DNA of 64,000 nt, from contig NZ_KB907499.1 of the NCBI RefSeq assembly GCF_000382065.1, positions 171,631 through 235,630 on the forward strand, written 5' to 3'. The translations under genes and the position numbers were made by a program. Every line of letters starts with the position of its first letter. Within the stretch, counting starts at the first letter, position 1. This document shows positions 18,613 to 26,736 of this stretch, one piece after another. Below the pieces are notes generated by a model. That model was not told the DNA's origin. It did no database searches and saw nothing but the letters and a program-made list of their open reading frames with translations. This stretch comes from Stenotrophomonas hibiscicola ATCC 19867 (GTDB taxonomy: Bacteria; Pseudomonadota; Gammaproteobacteria; Xanthomonadales; Xanthomonadaceae).

Positions 18613-18626
18613 AGGTAGCGCTAACA
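18613..18626 (-). promoter_or_regulatory. xyl-box operator upstream of xylB
   Basis: AGGTAGCGCTAACA is an imperfect 14-bp palindrome that differs by one base from the xyl-box TGGTAGCGCTAACA described for xylose/xylan genes of Xanthomonas. It starts 25 bp upstream of the xylB ATG, placed to block a promoter. It is the expected binding site of the LacI regulator encoded at 10642. Confidence 0.8.
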
Positions 18627-18642
18627 TTCCGTGGACTCAAAA

Positions 18643-18666
18643 AGGGGGCGTGCTGCCCGGCCCCCT
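18643..18666 (-). terminator. Rho-independent terminator after the halogenase gene
   Basis: Read on the minus strand, a 7-bp stem AGGGGGC/GCCCCCT with a 10-base loop is followed directly by a run of T residues. It lies 86 bp past the halogenase stop codon and just before the xylB operator. It therefore separates the receptor/SapC/cupin/halogenase transcript from the xylB-xylA transcript. Confidence 0.8.
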
Positions 18667-18752
18667 CGTTGCCACCGCATGCGTCATCGCCTGCGGTGTT
18701 CCCGCACTGTAACCAGCTGCAGCGGAAAAAGCGTGCTGCAACGCAAAACCTG

Positions 18753-20282
18753 CTATGCGTTTGCTGCCGTCGAACGCCACACGTCAACGCCGGACCTGCA
18801 GTACTGCGCGATGAACTCCGCCTGGGTCGGCATCTGCGCGGCGGCCTGCTGCACCGGCTGCTGGATGCCCTTCAACAGGGTGCGCAGATCGGCGTCGCTC
18901 ACTGCCCGCGCCAGCGGATGCGGCGGGCCTGGCGGAATGCCCTGCCCGAGCAGCACGCTGGTCCAGGACTCGATGCGGAACAGCTCGCCGGGGTCCTGCC
19001 AGGCGTGCGCACGCTCGCGCCACGCCTGCAACCGCTGCTGCAGCGATCCGGGCACGCTCATCTCGCGACACGCCTTCCACATCGGTTCGGTGCGCTGCGT
19101 TGCGTGATAGTGCAGGATGATGAAGTCGCGCACGTGCTCCATTTCCTGGCGGCTGACATCGTTGTACAACTGCACCAGCGACGCACTGATGCCGTCGAAC
19201 GGGAACAACTGGATCAGGCGCACCACCGCGCTGATCGTCAGATGGATGCTGGTCGACTCCAGTGGCTCGATGAAACCGCTGGCCAGCCCGAGCGACACCA
19301 CGTTCCCGTTCCAGGCCTTCAGCCGGCGCCCGCTGCGGAACGGCACGTTCCATGGGTCGCGCAAAGGTGGAGCCCCTGCATCGCGCAGCAGTTTCGCGGC
19401 GGCCTCGTCATCAGACAGATGGCGGCTGTCATACACCAGCCCACAGCCAACGCGGTGCTGCAGCGCGATGTGCCAGCGCCACCCCGCCTCGTGGGCGATC
19501 GCCCGGGTATAGGGCACCGGCGGCGCCACCGCTTCGGTCTGCACCGCCACGGCCCGGTCGCACGGAAGCCATTCGTGCCAGTCCTCGTAGCCGGTGCCCA
19601 GCGCCTGCTCGATCAGCAGGCCACGGAACCCCGTGCAGTCGATGAACAGATCGCCCTCGATCACCTGGCCGTCGTCCAGTACCAGCGCCTGAACCGAGCC
19701 GTCGTGCGCGTGCTGCCTGACCTGGGCGATCCTGCCTTCGATCCGGCGCAGGCCGTTGGCCTCGGCCCTGCCGCGCAGGAACCGCGCATACAGGCTGGCA
19801 TCGAAGTGATACGCATAGCTGGCCTGCGGCTGGGTGTGCAGCGAGAAGCGGTCGCCGCGCGACGCGATGCTCTCCAGGCAGAAGTCGCCCAGGTCCGAGG
19901 GCATGCCGCGGCGCAGGCTGTCCAGCCAGAAGTGATGGAAGGGAGCCGCCCAAGTGCCATGGCCGATGGTGCCGAACGGATGGAAGAAGCGATCCCCGGG
20001 CAGCCGCCAGTTCTCGAACGAGATCGACAGCTTGAAGGTGCCGGCCACCGCGCGCAGGAACTCCTGCTCGTCAATCTGCAGGAAGCGATGAAAGGTGCGG
20101 ATCGGCGGCACGGTGGACTCACCGACGCCGACCGTGCCGATCTGCTCGGACTCGACCAGCGTGATCTGCAGCTGGTCACGGAACTGATGCGCCAGCGCGC
20201 AGCCGGCCAGCCATCCCGCTGTACCCCCACCGGCAATGACCACCTTGCGGATGCGCCCTACAGGCGTGCTCTCGGTATCCAA
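18753..20282 (-). CDS. Tryptophan 7-halogenase-family flavoprotein
   Basis: About 509 residues of the flavin-dependent halogenase family, which uses FADH2, O2 and halide to make an enzyme-bound haloamine. The FAD loop (IAGGGTAGWLAG), catalytic Lys84 (GTFKLSISF), GVGEST and the Glu-containing block EPLESTSIHL are conserved. The fingerprint WxWxIP reads WRWHIA here, with Ala for Pro. The start is uncertain: TTG at 20282 has AGAGGG at ideal spacing, while TTG at 20300 overlaps the cupin stop as TTGA. Homologues beside TonB receptors, SapC and cupin genes are common in Xanthomonas, Caulobacter and Brevundimonas, and some halogenate indole in vitro; their role in sugar use is unknown. It is the last gene of its unit, closed by the terminator at 18643. 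Confidence 0.87.
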   Translation of the reverse strand: MDTESTPVGRIRKVVIAGGGTAGWLAGCALAHQFRDQLQITLVESEQIGTVGVGESTVPPIRTFHRFLQIDEQEFLRAVAGTFKLSISFENWRLPGDRFFHPFGTIGHGTWAAPFHHFWLDSLRRGMPSDLGDFCLESIASRGDRFSLHTQPQASYAYHFDASLYARFLRGRAEANGLRRIEGRIAQVRQHAHDGSVQALVLDDGQVIEGDLFIDCTGFRGLLIEQALGTGYEDWHEWLPCDRAVAVQTEAVAPPVPYTRAIAHEAGWRWHIALQHRVGCGLVYDSRHLSDDEAAAKLLRDAGAPPLRDPWNVPFRSGRRLKAWNGNVVSLGLASGFIEPLESTSIHLTISAVVRLIQLFPFDGISASLVQLYNDVSRQEMEHVRDFIILHYHATQRTEPMWKACREMSVPGSLQQRLQAWRERAHAWQDPGELFRIESWTSVLLGQGIPPGPPHPLARAVSDADLRTLLKGIQQPVQQAAAQMPTQAEFIAQYCRSGVDVWRSTAANA

Positions 20283-20296
20283 CGCGGTGCCCTCTC

Positions 20297-21319
20297 TCAA
20301 CGGTTGAGCCTGCCCAGCAGCATCGCGCGCATGCGGCGGGCGCGCTGCTCGTCGAACGGTGCCAGATCTCCGCGCGCGGCGTCAGGCAGGTGCTGCCCCG
20401 CGCGCTCGCCGGGGCCGAATGCGTAGTAACGGAAGAGCCCTTCCCAGGCCTGCTTCTCACGCGCTGGCAGGTCGCGCACGGACCACATCGCGTGCTGCAG
20501 CGCCGCCAGCGGCGACCCCAGCCAGGCCGGCGAGCTTCGCCACCAGTAGTTCACCAGCACGTTGAACGGCTCCAGGCTGCGTACATGGTGCCACCACATG
20601 CTGGGAATGAAGATCGCATCGCCGGGTCCAAGTACCGCGCTGCGTGCATGCGCCAGCGCCTCGCGGAAACGTGGATGCCGATCGAAGTCGGGGCGCTCGA
20701 AGTCCACCACGCTGACCACCTGTCCGCCCGGCGTGGGATCGAGCGGGCCCGGATAGAGGTTGTCGATCTGGGCGGGCGGGAACAGCGTGAACTCGCGCTG
20801 CCCCACCGCGCAGCAGGCGAGGTTGTCGGGTGTGTCGAAATGGCACGAGGCCGTCACCCGGTTGCCGATCCAGATGCTGGCGGTGGCGTCGATGCCCTGC
20901 TTCGCCAGCCCGGCGTCGTTGGCCTGCGCGAATGCCGGCAGCAGTGCCCGCTCGATCGGCAGCGAGGCCACGTAATAGGTTGGCGGCCGAGGCGCATGCA
21001 GCGTCGTGGCGATCTCTTCCAGCACCTGGGCCAGACCGCCACGCCGCACTTCGAAGTTCAGCCGGGTGAAGTCCGCGCTGTAGAACGGGCGGCCCGCGAT
21101 CTCGGGGCCGCCGAACGAGTACTGGATGGGCGCACCCGCATCGACGCTGCACAGGTACACCATCGCGTCGTGCACGCCGCCCAGTCCGGCCTGGACCAGT
21201 GGCCAACCGCTGGCGATGCCGCGCAGTACGACCGGCTCACCGGCGTCCACCAGGTCAGCCAATGGCAACGCGGCAGGATCGATGCCTTCCAGGATCCGCA
21301 TCGGCAGGCTGGCGTGCAC
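20297..21319 (-). CDS. Cupin-8 (JmjC-like) domain protein
   Basis: A 340-residue cupin-like protein of the Fe(II)/2-oxoglutarate dioxygenase-type fold (Cupin_8, Pass1-related). The metal triad is recognisable: H and D in SCHFDTPDN and a distal H in SMWWHHVRS, with the fold continuing through FNVLVNYWW. Start GTG at 21319 lies three bases after the sapC stop; an in-frame ATG follows at 21301. It is cotranscribed with sapC and the halogenase. A hydroxylase acting on a protein or small molecule is the family expectation; the substrate is unknown. Confidence 0.88.
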   Translation of the reverse strand: MHASLPMRILEGIDPAALPLADLVDAGEPVVLRGIASGWPLVQAGLGGVHDAMVYLCSVDAGAPIQYSFGGPEIAGRPFYSADFTRLNFEVRRGGLAQVLEEIATTLHAPRPPTYYVASLPIERALLPAFAQANDAGLAKQGIDATASIWIGNRVTASCHFDTPDNLACCAVGQREFTLFPPAQIDNLYPGPLDPTPGGQVVSVVDFERPDFDRHPRFREALAHARSAVLGPGDAIFIPSMWWHHVRSLEPFNVLVNYWWRSSPAWLGSPLAALQHAMWSVRDLPAREKQAWEGLFRYYAFGPGERAGQHLPDAARGDLAPFDEQRARRMRAMLLGRLNR

Positions 21320-21322
21320 CGG

Positions 21323-22081
21323 TCAGTTCCTGACCGCCTGCGCGGTGCCGTCCTGGACGCGGAGGCGGCGCTGCTTCTCGGCGATCAGGCGGCGCATGTT
21401 ATGCAGCGAGGCAAGCATCAGGTACGCACCTTCCAGGTAACCGGCGCGGTTCAACGCAGCCAGGCGCGAACTGTCCAGCGCCGCCAGGCGCTCGCGGTCG
21501 ACGCCGTGCAATCCGCTCACGCCCACGCGGTGGTGTGGCGCGATCTGCACGTCGAGCGTGACCGGCTGGATGAGGCCGCAGTCGTCGAGCATCGCGAACA
21601 TTGCGGCCGCGTACGCGCTGCCCTCGTGGATGCCGCGCAGCACGCCGGCGATGTGGTCCAGGTAGGGCGTGTTGCCGCCCTGCGGCAGGAACACCGGCTC
21701 ACCGGCGCCGGCGGTGACGCGCGGATGGTCCAGGTCCACGTGCATCACCGCATCCTGGGTGAGCAGGCCATCCACGTAGTGCTCCTGGAACCCGATCAGG
21801 AACGGACCTTTGGCGGCCGCACCAGGCAGGTAGGAGGCATTCCAGCGCCCGTCCTGCAGGAACAGGTTCTCGTGTTGTTCGAAACCCAGCAGGGCCACGG
21901 ACTGCCACGCTTCTGTCCCGCTTTCCCTGCGCAGGAAGATCGGATACTCACGCTGCAGTTCAGCGAACTCGCTGGGATAGGCCGGCACCATGCCCACCGC
22001 ATCGCCGAACTGCGGCCCGAATCCGGTGGCGACCTTCAGGTCCCGATGCGCGATGTTGTTGAGCATTTCGTAGCGGGCCAT
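21323..22081 (-). CDS. SapC family protein
   Basis: A 252-residue protein resembling Campylobacter SapC (S-layer-associated) and its many homologues beside TonB receptors in Xanthomonadales and Caulobacterales. Family features are the N-terminal LNNIAHRDLKV, the EFAELQREYPIFLR segment and GFEQHENLFLQDGRW. There is no signal peptide. The start is ATG at 22081, since the upstream extension runs through the hairpin at 22154-22192. The biochemical role is unknown; the genomic association with receptor, cupin and halogenase is the main clue. Confidence 0.88.
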   Translation of the reverse strand: MARYEMLNNIAHRDLKVATGFGPQFGDAVGMVPAYPSEFAELQREYPIFLRRESGTEAWQSVALLGFEQHENLFLQDGRWNASYLPGAAAKGPFLIGFQEHYVDGLLTQDAVMHVDLDHPRVTAGAGEPVFLPQGGNTPYLDHIAGVLRGIHEGSAYAAAMFAMLDDCGLIQPVTLDVQIAPHHRVGVSGLHGVDRERLAALDSSRLAALNRAGYLEGAYLMLASLHNMRRLIAEKQRRLRVQDGTAQAVRN

Positions 22082-22153
22082 CACGGTATCCAGTCCAATG
22101 CGGGTTGCTGGCCGGCAGGGTAGCGCAGGCTCGACAGGTGCGGCGACACCGTC

Positions 22154-22192
22154 CCGGCACGGCACCGCTGGCGGGCAGCGGTGCCGTGCCGG
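22154..22192 (-). other. Perfect 17-bp intergenic hairpin between receptor and sapC
   Basis: CCGGCACGGCACCGCTG and its exact reverse complement are separated by 5 bases, in the 129-bp gap between the receptor stop and the sapC start. No T-run follows on the minus strand, so it is probably a processing, stability or partial attenuation element rather than a full terminator. Confidence 0.85.
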
Positions 22193-22210
22193 ACGCATCG
22201 GCAACCAGGT

Positions 22211-25200
22211 TCAGAACTTGTAGCGGACGCCCAGCATGTAGCGCGGGCTCTGGTCTGCCAGCTTGACGATCATCTGCGACGTGCGCGAGCGCCACCGCAC
22301 ATCCTCACCGGTCAGGTTGATCGCCTCCAGGCTGAAGGACCAGTGGTCATCGAGCGCGTAGTTGACGCTGAGATCCCACTGCTCGTACGGCTCCACATAG
22401 TACGGATTGCGGCTGGAGCCCTGGTTGGCCAGGATCAGGTACTGATCGCGCCAGTTCCATGCCAGTCGCACCGACCACCCGTACTTCTCGTACATCAGCA
22501 TGGCGTTGGCGGTGTCGCTCAGGCCGGTGAGCGAGAACTGGTCGATACCCGGATCGCCGCCGTTGTTGTAGCCGACATCACCTTTCACCACCGTGTAGTT
22601 GGCCAGTACGCCGAACCCGGTGTCACCGAAGAAGTACTGCCCGCCCAGCTCCCAGCCGTGCAGCTTGGACTTGTTCTGGTTGATCGGGCGATTGACGTTG
22701 AACTGGTACAGCGGATCGTTGGCCTGCCCATACAGATCGTAGGCCGCTTCGGTGGCCAGAACCTGCGCATCGGTTCCGTTGTAGGCGCCCAGGCCGGCAG
22801 GATTGTTGCGCAGCAACGCCAGTGCGGTGAACAGCGAGGTGTCGTTGGCCGAGCAGGCGGCCGCGTTGGCCGGCCCGACCTGGGCGACGCAGGCGCCGCT
22901 GGTCAGGAAGTCCAACGCCGCCCGTGCATCCGGCCCGGAGGTGGGGTCGGTGAGGCCGTACAGGCTTTCCTGGACGACGGTGTTGCCGATGAAGTTGCTG
23001 ACCGACTTGTTCCAGTAGGTCAATGACACATAGCTGGCATCGGCGAAGTACCACTCCAGCCCCAGGTCGAGGTTGTCCGATTCCAGCGGCTTCAGGCTCG
23101 GGTTCTGGGAATTGCCGCTGGCGCGCGAGGAGGGATCGATCAGCACCGAGCCGAACGGCTGCTGGGCCCCGGGTCCTGCATAGAGATTGCCGTACGGCGC
23201 GCGGGCGATGCTTTTGCCAAACGACACACGGCCCTTCAGTTCCTCGGTGAGGTCGATGCTGAAATCGAGGTTGGGCAGGATGTAGCTGTACCGCGCCTTC
23301 TCCGTGAAGGGCTGCTGCTCATCGGACAGCACGATGCGGAAATCGTTGTTGGCCTGCCACTCGATGGATTCGGGAACGGCAATGACCGAGGTCGACACCA
23401 CGTCGGTGGTTTCATAGCGCACGCCCAGGCGGGTGTTGGTGCGCATGCCGCCCAGTTCCCCGTCCAGTTCCACCTGGAAGTACGCCGCCTTGGTCTTCTC
23501 TTCCACGAAGTTGTCGGCCGCGCGTTGCGGATTCACGCCCAGGCCGACGCCGTACTCGCCAGATGCCCATTGCGCGAGCTGTCCGGCATTGCCGCGCCAG
23601 GCCGGCCAGCTGTTGGCACTGTAGTCGTCGAACAGGCCGACGATGCTGACCGGCTGCAGCAGGTCCATCAGGCCTGCGGCGGTATCCCGGTCCACGTTGG
23701 CCACGCCCCAGTCACCCAGGGTGGAGTAGGCCTCGGCGGCCTGGATGCGGTGGGTGGTGGACTTGTTGGTGTCCACGCCGAACTGGAAGCGGCCGTGGTC
23801 GAAGTTCCATTCGCCATCGACGCGCGCCTGCTTGATCTCGCTGATCTGGGTCTGCGCGTTGACGCGCAGCACCTGCGTGCCAACCTCGCCTTCCTGGAAG
23901 CCCGGGTTGACCACGCCATTGGTCCCGGCGACCGCATCGGCGGTGCTGGGATACCAGACCTGGGTGCCAACCGGCAGGCCATTGTTGAAGTTCAATTCCT
24001 GCACCCAGGAGCCGCCACAATGCGGGCCACGGGTGCAGTTGTTGGTGCCGGCGATGCTCATGAAGATCGAACCACCGCCGGTCAGCGGATCATTCGGGCG
24101 GCTCTCGTTCTTCGAGTTGTGCGCATCGAAGCTGAGCTTGAAGCGGTCGCTGACATTCCAGACGGCGTTGAAGCCCAGCGAGCCCAGCTTGTACTCCTGC
24201 ATGCTGCGCTGCTGTTCCAGGCCGAAATCCTTGGTGCCGGCGATTTCACGGATGTATACCGGCGTCGCGACGGCGCCACTGGTGTCGAACTCGACGTTGG
24301 TGTAGTTGCTGTTCTGCAGCCACATGCCCTGCTCGCCGCGATTCTCGGTGATTTCGTTGGTCGAGTAGGTGTAATCCACGGTCAGGGTCAGGCTGTCCGT
24401 TGGTGCGAACTGCAGCACGGCCTGGCCGTTGACGCGTTCGCGTTCGAATTCGGAGAACGCGTAGCGCAGGTCGTTGGGCCGCGCGTAAAGCTGGCCGACG
24501 GCCGGGGCATTGACCACGGTCGGGTTGCCCGGCATCGACCCTGTCCACGGCTGCACGTTCCAGTAGTTCTCCGTGGCCTGCACCGAGCCACCCTTGCGCT
24601 TCTGCTGGCTCGCGCTGAGGCTGACGCCAAAGGTCTTTTCCGGATTGCTGTAGCTGAAGATGCCCGACAGCTCCGGTGTCAGGTCATTGTCGAACGGCTG
24701 GCTCTGGTCGGAGACCAGCTTCGCCCCGGCGTTGGCCACGATGCCGGCGTGATCGAGCGGGCGCGAGGTCAGGATATTGATCGTCGCGCCGATGCCACCG
24801 CTGGGCACCTGTGCCTGGCTGGTCTTGTAGACCTCGATGCCATTGATGGCCTCGGCGGCCAGTTGCGCGAAATTGAAGGCGCGGGTGCCGCCGTCGACAC
24901 CGCCGATGGCCACCTGTCCGGAGGCACCGAACGCGTCCGCGCCCGGCATCTGCCGACCGTTGAGCGTGACCATGTTGAACTGCGGACCGAAGCCACGCGC
25001 GGTCACCTGCGCGCCCTCGCCGTCACGGCGCTCGATGGAGATGCCGGTGATGCGCTGCAACGACTCGGCAAGATTGGTATCGGGGAACTTGCCGATGTCC
25101 TCGGCACTGATCGCGTCGACCACGCCCGCCGAGTCGCGCTTGATGTCCATGGCCTGGCTCAGGCTGTTGCGTATGCCCGTGACCTGCACTGCATCAAGCT

Positions 25201-25339
25201 GGGTGGGTTGCGACTGGCTCTGCGGCTGCGGCCCGGTCGCCGGTGCGGCGTCCTGCGCAAAGGCGGGATTGATGACCAGGGCACCACCCACGAAGGTGAA
25301 CATGGCCCGGGACCGGAACTTCGCCAACGCGCGGCTCAT
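22211..25339 (-). CDS. TonB-dependent receptor, xylan/xylo-oligosaccharide type
   Basis: A 1042-residue outer-membrane active transporter. A signal peptide ending near NPAFAQD is followed by a Gln/Pro-rich linker and the plug domain (VQVTGIRNSLSQAMDIKRDS, DTNLAESLQRITGISIERRDGEG). A 22-stranded barrel follows and the protein ends in a terminal-Phe beta-signal (GVRYKF). This is the TonB receptor subtype common in carbohydrate-utilisation loci of Xanthomonas. Start ATG at 25339 opens directly into the signal peptide; the longer upstream frame shows no such signal. A perfect xyl-box lies about 240 bp upstream. It is expected to import xylan-derived oligosaccharides into the periplasm for the GH67/GH43/GH3/esterase set. 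Confidence 0.93.
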   Translation of the reverse strand: MSRALAKFRSRAMFTFVGGALVINPAFAQDAAPATGPQPQSQSQPTQLDAVQVTGIRNSLSQAMDIKRDSAGVVDAISAEDIGKFPDTNLAESLQRITGISIERRDGEGAQVTARGFGPQFNMVTLNGRQMPGADAFGASGQVAIGGVDGGTRAFNFAQLAAEAINGIEVYKTSQAQVPSGGIGATINILTSRPLDHAGIVANAGAKLVSDQSQPFDNDLTPELSGIFSYSNPEKTFGVSLSASQQKRKGGSVQATENYWNVQPWTGSMPGNPTVVNAPAVGQLYARPNDLRYAFSEFERERVNGQAVLQFAPTDSLTLTVDYTYSTNEITENRGEQGMWLQNSNYTNVEFDTSGAVATPVYIREIAGTKDFGLEQQRSMQEYKLGSLGFNAVWNVSDRFKLSFDAHNSKNESRPNDPLTGGGSIFMSIAGTNNCTRGPHCGGSWVQELNFNNGLPVGTQVWYPSTADAVAGTNGVVNPGFQEGEVGTQVLRVNAQTQISEIKQARVDGEWNFDHGRFQFGVDTNKSTTHRIQAAEAYSTLGDWGVANVDRDTAAGLMDLLQPVSIVGLFDDYSANSWPAWRGNAGQLAQWASGEYGVGLGVNPQRAADNFVEEKTKAAYFQVELDGELGGMRTNTRLGVRYETTDVVSTSVIAVPESIEWQANNDFRIVLSDEQQPFTEKARYSYILPNLDFSIDLTEELKGRVSFGKSIARAPYGNLYAGPGAQQPFGSVLIDPSSRASGNSQNPSLKPLESDNLDLGLEWYFADASYVSLTYWNKSVSNFIGNTVVQESLYGLTDPTSGPDARAALDFLTSGACVAQVGPANAAACSANDTSLFTALALLRNNPAGLGAYNGTDAQVLATEAAYDLYGQANDPLYQFNVNRPINQNKSKLHGWELGGQYFFGDTGFGVLANYTVVKGDVGYNNGGDPGIDQFSLTGLSDTANAMLMYEKYGWSVRLAWNWRDQYLILANQGSSRNPYYVEPYEQWDLSVNYALDDHWSFSLEAINLTGEDVRWRSRTSQMIVKLADQSPRYMLGVRYKF

Positions 25340-25577
25340 GAACCGGACCTCGGGCCCGGGGTGCCACGGAAACTGCAGGTGCTCATGAAAGTCCCCTCTG
25401 ACATACGATCGAATGGATGTACCGCCCCCTCCCAGGGGCACGCACGGGCGTGGCCCGCATTCCAAACCGAACAGCACGGGTGCTCGGGCACGCCGCGACT
25501 TACACTTGCTTTTCAAGCCTGCCAGGACAAACACGCGGCAAAGAAGGCAGCCCCTGGACCTTGGATCCCCGTCCGAC

Positions 25578-25591
25578 TGGTAGCGCTACCA
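25578..25591. promoter_or_regulatory. Perfect xyl-box palindrome in the receptor/FAS1 divergent region
   Basis: TGGTAGCGCTACCA is a perfect 14-bp palindrome matching the Xanthomonas xyl-box core. It lies in the 421-bp gap between the receptor (starts 25339, leftward) and the FAS1 gene (starts 25761, rightward) and could control either. Apart from this site and the hairpin at 25721, I see no gene in the gap. Confidence 0.85.
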
Positions 25592-25720
25592 TAGCGTTGC
25601 AGCGGAGAGTAATCATCCCGGTTCGCGCTTGTCACCATGCAGCGCAGCAAACCAGCAGCGCGCGGCACAGCTCATGACCCGGCTGCTGCTGCATCCGGTC
25701 AGGCTCACCCGACGTAGGAA

Positions 25721-25745
25721 GGATGCCCGCACTTGCGGGTCATCC
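25721..25745 (+). promoter_or_regulatory. Hairpin in the 5' leader of the FAS1 gene
   Basis: GGATGCCCGC, loop ACTT, then GCGGGTCATCC forms a 10-bp stem with one bulged T. It ends 15 bases before the GTG start and just before the AAAGGA ribosome-binding site, so it could tune initiation. No known riboswitch is recognised. Confidence 0.5.
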
Positions 25746-25760
25746 AGAAAGGAACGCACC

Positions 25761-26318
25761 GTGAACGCTCTTCAGCGCATCGCCGCCGCAGTCTGCTTCG
25801 CCCTACTCGTTTCGTCCGGCTCCTCAGTTTTCGCCGCCAACGCCGTCATCGTGGGCGGGGCAGAGATGTACCCCACCAGGACCATCGTCGAGAACGCCGT
25901 CAATTCCAAGGATCACACAACCCTCGTTGCAGCGGTCAAAGCAGCCGACCTGGTCGACACCCTCAACGGCGCCGGGCCCTTCACTGTTTTCGCGCCCACC
26001 AATGCGGCCTTCGAAAAATTGCCTGCAGGCACTGTCGATACGCTGGTGAAGCCGGAAAACAAGGCACAGCTGACCCGGATCCTGACCTACCACGTCGTCC
26101 CGGGCAGCTACAGTTCGGCGCAGCTTCTGGCCGATGCCCGCAAGCACGGCGGCAAGGCCACCCTCAAGACCGTGCAGGGTGAGCCTCTCACCGTGGCGCT
26201 CCACGATGGCAAGCTCTGGATCATCGACGCAAAGGGTGGCAAGGCAGGCATCAGCACTGCAGATGTCAGCCAGTCCAACGGCGTCATCCACGTGGTCGAC
26301 ACCGTGCTGATGCCCTAG
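25761..26318 (+). CDS. Fasciclin (FAS1) domain secreted protein
   Basis: A 185-residue exported protein made of a signal peptide (to VFAANA) and a single FAS1 domain. Both conserved FAS1 boxes are present: H1-like GPFTVFAPTNAAFEKLP and H2-like GVIHVVDTVLMP, with the YHVVPG core between. FAS1 proteins mediate adhesion or bind matrix polymers. Start is GTG at 25761 with AAAGGA seven bases upstream; no in-frame ATG gives an intact signal peptide. It is divergent from the xylan receptor, shares the intergenic xyl-box region, and is followed by a strong hairpin at 26332. Confidence 0.9.
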   Translation: MNALQRIAAAVCFALLVSSGSSVFAANAVIVGGAEMYPTRTIVENAVNSKDHTTLVAAVKAADLVDTLNGAGPFTVFAPTNAAFEKLPAGTVDTLVKPENKAQLTRILTYHVVPGSYSSAQLLADARKHGGKATLKTVQGEPLTVALHDGKLWIIDAKGGKAGISTADVSQSNGVIHVVDTVLMP

Positions 26319-26331
26319 TATGCGGCCTCAT

Positions 26332-26361
26332 GCAACGGGCATCCGGCGCGATGCCCGTTGC
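26332..26361 (+). terminator. Hairpin after the FAS1 gene, probable terminator
   Basis: A perfect 12-bp stem (GCAACGGGCATC / GATGCCCGTTGC) with a 6-base loop begins 14 bp after the FAS1 stop. No T-run follows, so termination may depend on Rho or be partial. Confidence 0.6.
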
Positions 26362-26417
26362 CCGGACCGGTCATGCCGCCGTCAACATGCGGATGCGCGG
26401 CCGGCATGGCGCAGTGG

Positions 26418-26630
26418 CTACCACACCGGTCCCAGCAGCTTCGTCACTTCGGCCTCCAGTTTCTGCGCGGCCTCGTCCTGGGAGGCGACCTTGATGCACA
26501 ACCCCGACTGTGCCGGTCCCGGCACCAGCTGGTAGCGGTTGATGGTGCCGCCACCTTCACCGTCCAGCGCTACCCGCGCCACTACCGTTCGGCCATTGGC
26601 GTGGAAGGTCCAGTCCTGATAATCAAACAT
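26418..26630 (-). CDS. Hypothetical protein, 70 residues
   Basis: A small ORF starting MFDYQDWTFHANGRTVVARV and ending KLLGPVW, with no signal peptide or membrane segment. The composition is balanced and soluble-like, unlike the Arg-rich antisense frames common in this GC-rich DNA. The ribosome-binding site is weak. It stands alone between the FAS1 and serine hydrolase genes. I do not recognise a family. Confidence 0.55.
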   Translation of the reverse strand: MFDYQDWTFHANGRTVVARVALDGEGGGTINRYQLVPGPAQSGLCIKVASQDEAAQKLEAEVTKLLGPVW

Positions 26631-26736
26631 GCTTCAGTAGGTGTGCGGCCAAGATGTCATCCCACTTTAGGCGGCACGCCAGTGAAGAACGCTCCAGGAA
26701 GATGTTCAGCGCGCGTGGACATGATGGCGACAGGGC

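Noticed and set aside
22154-22192. Rho-independent terminator after the xylan receptor
   Set aside because: The stem is perfect but no T-run follows in the direction of transcription, so it is reported only as a hairpin element.
23525-25594. A 689-codon plus-strand frame over the xylan TonB receptor
   Set aside because: It is a shadow of the receptor gene; its translation shows no family features.
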